From contig JAVEDU010000110.1 of NCBI GenBank assembly GCA_030840805.1, positions 62,001 to 126,000 on the forward strand: DNA of 64,000 nt, read 5' to 3'. The notes beneath the pieces were generated by a model. That model made no database searches, was not told where the DNA came from, and saw only the letters and a program-made list of their open reading frames with translations. The DNA comes from Actinomycetota bacterium (GTDB lineage: Bacteria > Actinomycetota > Actinomycetes > Mycobacteriales > HKI-0501). Below, one piece after another: positions 61,673-64,000 of this stretch. How positions within the stretch are numbered: position 1 is the stretch's first letter; each line of letters opens with the position of its first letter. The position numbers and the translations under genes are program-made.

Positions 61673-63652
61673 CTACCGCCGCGGGGACAGTCCCCACTTG
61701 GTGTTGGCCGCCGTGTCCTCCACGCCGGTGTAGCCCTCCGACGGGTTGTAGGCGTCCTCACCGAAGTCGACGTCCCAGTCGTCCGCGGTGCCGCCCACCC
61801 CGTCGGGGCCGACCCCGAACAGCAGCGGGAAGTTCCCGCCCTGGTCCATCAGGTTCAGCACGGTGTCGAACTGGTCCACGTGGAAGCTGCCGAGCAGGTG
61901 CCCCGCCTCGTGCGACACCACGTTGCCGACCGCCTGGCCCACGAACCCGACGCGGTCACTCTGCGGCGTCAGGTACGCGTTGAGCGACGGGTTCGGGTCC
62001 TCGTAGTCCGACGCGGGGTCGGACATCACGTCGAGGAGGACCAGCGCCGTCTCCTCGGTCCCGAAGTTGCCCGGGTCGATCGACTGCGCGATGCCGATCG
62101 TCGGAACCCCCGACTCGGCGATCGTGCCGCCGACAATGACCCTGCTGACGTTCGGCTTCCCGAACGGGTCCGCGTGGTGCCGGCTGTCGAGCACCCGGAC
62201 GGCCACGCCCTTCGCGCCGAAGTCACGCTGCAGGTTCTCCGTGACGGTCCGCACGATGCGGTCGGCGACGGCGCCCTCCTGCGACGCGGCCAGGCCCCAC
62301 CGGCCGAGGAAGGACCGGAACGGCGACAGTTGGCTGACGCCCGACCCGCCGAAGACGCCGGTGTTGACGCGCGCCCCGTCGAAGTCCAGGAAGACCGTCT
62401 GCATCGCGGTCTTCCCCAGGGACTCCGCACCTGGTCGGTACACCTCCAGTGTGATGTCGTAGTTCCCCGAACCGCCGGTGACGGCGATCGCGTGCCGGCC
62501 CGCCACGTCGGCCACGTGCGCGAAGACCGCCTTGCCGCCCCCGGGCAGCGGCGAGGACATCGGGTAGAGGAACGACGCGTCCTGCTGGGACACGATCCGC
62601 GCCCGGCTGCTGGGGTCGTAGACCGCGAGCTGGGTACCCGCACCGGTCACGGAGCCGCCGAGCACGTCGCCCGCCCGCAGGTCGACGCTGTACACGTCGA
62701 CATCCTGCGAGTCGAGTCCGAACGTCACCCGGTATGCACCCTCGGAGCCGACCCCGTCGCCACTTCCCGAGTTGAACGGGTCGTTCGGCATCGGGGAGGG
62801 GCCGAATCCCGCCACCGAGACGAAGTAGTCGCCGGCCGTGGGAAGCGTGAACGTGAGCCGGCTGTCGAAGGTCTGACCGTCGTCGTCGTTGAGCGCGATC
62901 GGGTTGCCGGCCGCGTCCCAGAGGACCACGACACTGTCCAATCCGGACGTCTCGAAGGCGTCGATGTCCACCTCGAACCGCTGCCCGGCCTCGGCCGCGG
63001 TCAGCTTGTAGAAGTCGAAGTCGCCCGCGCCGTCCCCCGCCGACCCGTGCGGGCCGTCGCCGACCGTCCCTGTCGTCGTCGCGCGGGACCCCGGCCGGGT
63101 CGGGCCGATGTCGCCGGCGAGCGGGATGGCGCCGTTGTCCTCCGCCGGGGAGTCAAAGCTCAGCGGCGCCGGGCCGACGGCCAGCGTGCCGAGAATCCGT
63201 GCTGCCGGTCGTTTCCCCGCGGCACTGCCGAACTGACGGATCCGTTCCGCCGTTGCCGGCGTGTCGTTCCCGCCCCGGATCTGGTCCGGCTCCTGCTCGT
63301 CCACCAGCAGTGGCGGGGCGGCGGTCTTGGTCTTCTTCGCCGCCGCGGCGGCCCGCTTCTTGCCGCCGGACTTCAGGACCGCGCGCCAGTACGCCACATC
63401 GGCCTTGCTGGGATCGGCCAGCAGCCCGATGAAGGGGTTGGTGCCGTGGCCCCTCGCTGACAGCGCGCTCTTCGCGGAGGACGCCCCGGCGACGTGCTTC
63501 GGTACCTGCTGCAGCCCGAGGCGCTCCGCGGCGGTGAAATGCCCTGGCGCGGGGCCACGGCTGGGTGCCGTCGTTCCCACGGCCGGTGCGGTCAGCACCA
63601 GGAGTCCGGCTGTCACAACAGCCGCGGCTCCCAGGATCGGAGATCGTCTCAT
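61673..63652 (-). CDS. secreted metzincin-like zinc metalloprotease with PPC-type domain
   Basis: A 659-residue exported protein. The signal peptide (1-28, ending near TAPAVGTTA) is followed by a propeptide-like region to about 150. A pre-peptidase-C-like beta domain (DFDFYKLTAAEAGQRFEVDIDAF and AFETSGLDSVVVLWD, about 210-330) and a further beta region come next. The C-terminal catalytic domain has VVSHEAGHLLGSFH (HExxHxxxxxH, about 580) followed by a Met in NLMDQGG, as in metzincins. The His-11-residue pattern is complete. ATG 63652 has GGGGAG upstream. It probably degrades extracellular protein. It ends with a strong terminator. Confidence 0.85.
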   Translation of the reverse strand: MRRSPILGAAAVVTAGLLVLTAPAVGTTAPSRGPAPGHFTAAERLGLQQVPKHVAGASSAKSALSARGHGTNPFIGLLADPSKADVAYWRAVLKSGGKKRAAAAAKKTKTAAPPLLVDEQEPDQIRGGNDTPATAERIRQFGSAAGKRPAARILGTLAVGPAPLSFDSPAEDNGAIPLAGDIGPTRPGSRATTTGTVGDGPHGSAGDGAGDFDFYKLTAAEAGQRFEVDIDAFETSGLDSVVVLWDAAGNPIALNDDDGQTFDSRLTFTLPTAGDYFVSVAGFGPSPMPNDPFNSGSGDGVGSEGAYRVTFGLDSQDVDVYSVDLRAGDVLGGSVTGAGTQLAVYDPSSRARIVSQQDASFLYPMSSPLPGGGKAVFAHVADVAGRHAIAVTGGSGNYDITLEVYRPGAESLGKTAMQTVFLDFDGARVNTGVFGGSGVSQLSPFRSFLGRWGLAASQEGAVADRIVRTVTENLQRDFGAKGVAVRVLDSRHHADPFGKPNVSRVIVGGTIAESGVPTIGIAQSIDPGNFGTEETALVLLDVMSDPASDYEDPNPSLNAYLTPQSDRVGFVGQAVGNVVSHEAGHLLGSFHVDQFDTVLNLMDQGGNFPLLFGVGPDGVGGTADDWDVDFGEDAYNPSEGYTGVEDTAANTKWGLSPRR

Positions 63653-63770
63653 GGTTTCTCCCCGGGATTTCCTGCCCGGTCGGCAGGGGGTGCCCAGGCT
63701 ATTGAGCAAGATCGACTCTGCGGTGCCCCTGTCCGGGTCACGACTCACGGAATGTCCACACCCGACACGG

Positions 63771-63812
63771 ACGATCCCCCCGCCCGTACCAGGTACCGGG
63801 CGGGGGGATCGT
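63771..63812 (-). terminator. terminator after the His-rich secreted protein gene
   Basis: A perfect 16-bp stem ACGATCCCCCCGCCCG / CGGGCGGGGGGATCGT with the 10-base loop TACCAGGTAC, 9 bases past the stop of the gene at the window edge. Confidence 0.85.
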
Positions 63813-63820
63813 CGGCGGGA

Positions 63821-64000
63821 TCAGCCGGGGTGGTGGCCGGCGGACTCCACGTGGCCGGGTCCGGCACCGTGTGGGTGTGCGTGCGCACCGGCCGGCGTAC
63901 CGGCCAGGGCCGGCGTGGTGATCAGGCCGACCACGAGCGCGCCGCCCGCGAGACCGGCCAGCAGGCCGGCCTTCGACGCCCGCGGTACGCCGAGCACGCC
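63821..64000 (-). CDS. small secreted His/Gly-rich protein (C-terminal 59 codons, cut by window edge)
   Basis: The visible part has a hydrophobic segment (AGLLAGLAGGALVVGLITTP) ending with a signal-peptidase-like ALAG. A short His-rich tail GAHAHPHGAGPGHVESAGHHPG follows to the stop. Seven histidines in the last 21 residues could bind metal. The start is outside the window. The gene is not recognised; a small exported metal-binding or cell-surface peptide is only a guess. Confidence 0.5.
   Translation of the reverse strand, partial: GVLGVPRASKAGLLAGLAGGALVVGLITTPALAGTPAGAHAHPHGAGPGHVESAGHHPG

Overview
This 64 kb window is chromosomal DNA from a high-GC actinobacterium. Starts are often GTG, genes are packed with 4-base stop/start overlaps, and the core gene order is shared with mycobacteria: peptidyl-tRNA hydrolase, L25, prs, glmU, a TetR beside glmU, ispE, rsmA, rpfB, tatD, metG, rsmI, pmt, galU, a moeA-like gene, rimJ, a SepX/GlpR-like gene, 5-formyl-THF cyclo-ligase, an FmdB/Ruc-like gene and mscL. 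From knowledge of that synteny this corresponds to the M. tuberculosis Rv1019 to Rv0985 interval with lineage-specific insertions. Genus cannot be fixed from the sequence. An LPxTG ice-binding protein, RpfB, AurF-type and acyl-CoA catabolic genes fit a free-living soil or cold-exposed actinomycete.

Layout. 0-2.5 kb: a minus-strand operon of a polyprenyl sugar-phosphate transferase, cysQ and cysD (leaving the window), perhaps coupling glycan synthesis with sulfate activation. 3.3-7.4 kb: pth, rplY, prs, glmU and tRNA-Gln. 7.4-9.2 kb: acyl-CoA desaturase behind a 20-bp palindrome plus a TetR. 9.3-17.3 kb: DUF4383 membrane protein, ABC-F ATPase, ispE-rsmA-rpfB-tatD (overlapping) and metG. 17.4-21.2 kb: repeat-rich membrane protein, rsmI and protein O-mannosyltransferase. 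21.2-25.8 kb: a decayed accessory patch with a methyltransferase remnant, a PD-(D/E)XK-like iron-sulfur protein, an LPSTG ice-binding protein, a frameshifted DinB/MDMPI-like gene, a broken 2'-5' RNA-ligase-like gene and an IS110-type transposase tail, ending at tRNA-Ala.

26-32 kb: the galU-glp(moeA-like)-rimJ operon and sepX/glpR (cell-division associated in related genera), then a membrane GGDEF protein. 32-36 kb: folate cyclo-ligase overlapping antisense with cydB, cytochrome bd oxidase cydAB and an EamA exporter. 36.1-41.2 kb: a five-gene acyl-CoA degradation operon (acyl-CoA dehydrogenase, SDR, second dehydrogenase, MaoC, acyl-CoA ligase). 41.4-49.7 kb: alcohol dehydrogenase, DUF488, alpha/beta hydrolase, long-chain acyl-CoA synthetase, DUF4873, divergent TetR/AurF, MDMPI-like protein and aldo-keto reductase. 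49.7-54.8 kb: large catalase, MMPL transporter and its TetR. 54.9-58.4 kb: FmdB/Ruc-like zinc-ribbon protein behind a CIRCE-like operator, two perfect DnaA boxes, SAF protein, mscL, an orphan MT0933-type antitoxin-like gene and an MBL-fold hydrolase. 58.4-64 kb: copC, a CopD-CtaG fusion, tRNA-Arg, a secreted metzincin-like protease and a truncated His-rich secreted protein.

At least four long hairpins whose outer arms carry or resemble TGATCA lie just after, or overlap, stop codons. They form two sequence types and look like dispersed terminator-like repeats. No CRISPR array, prophage, large biosynthetic cluster or replication origin was seen.
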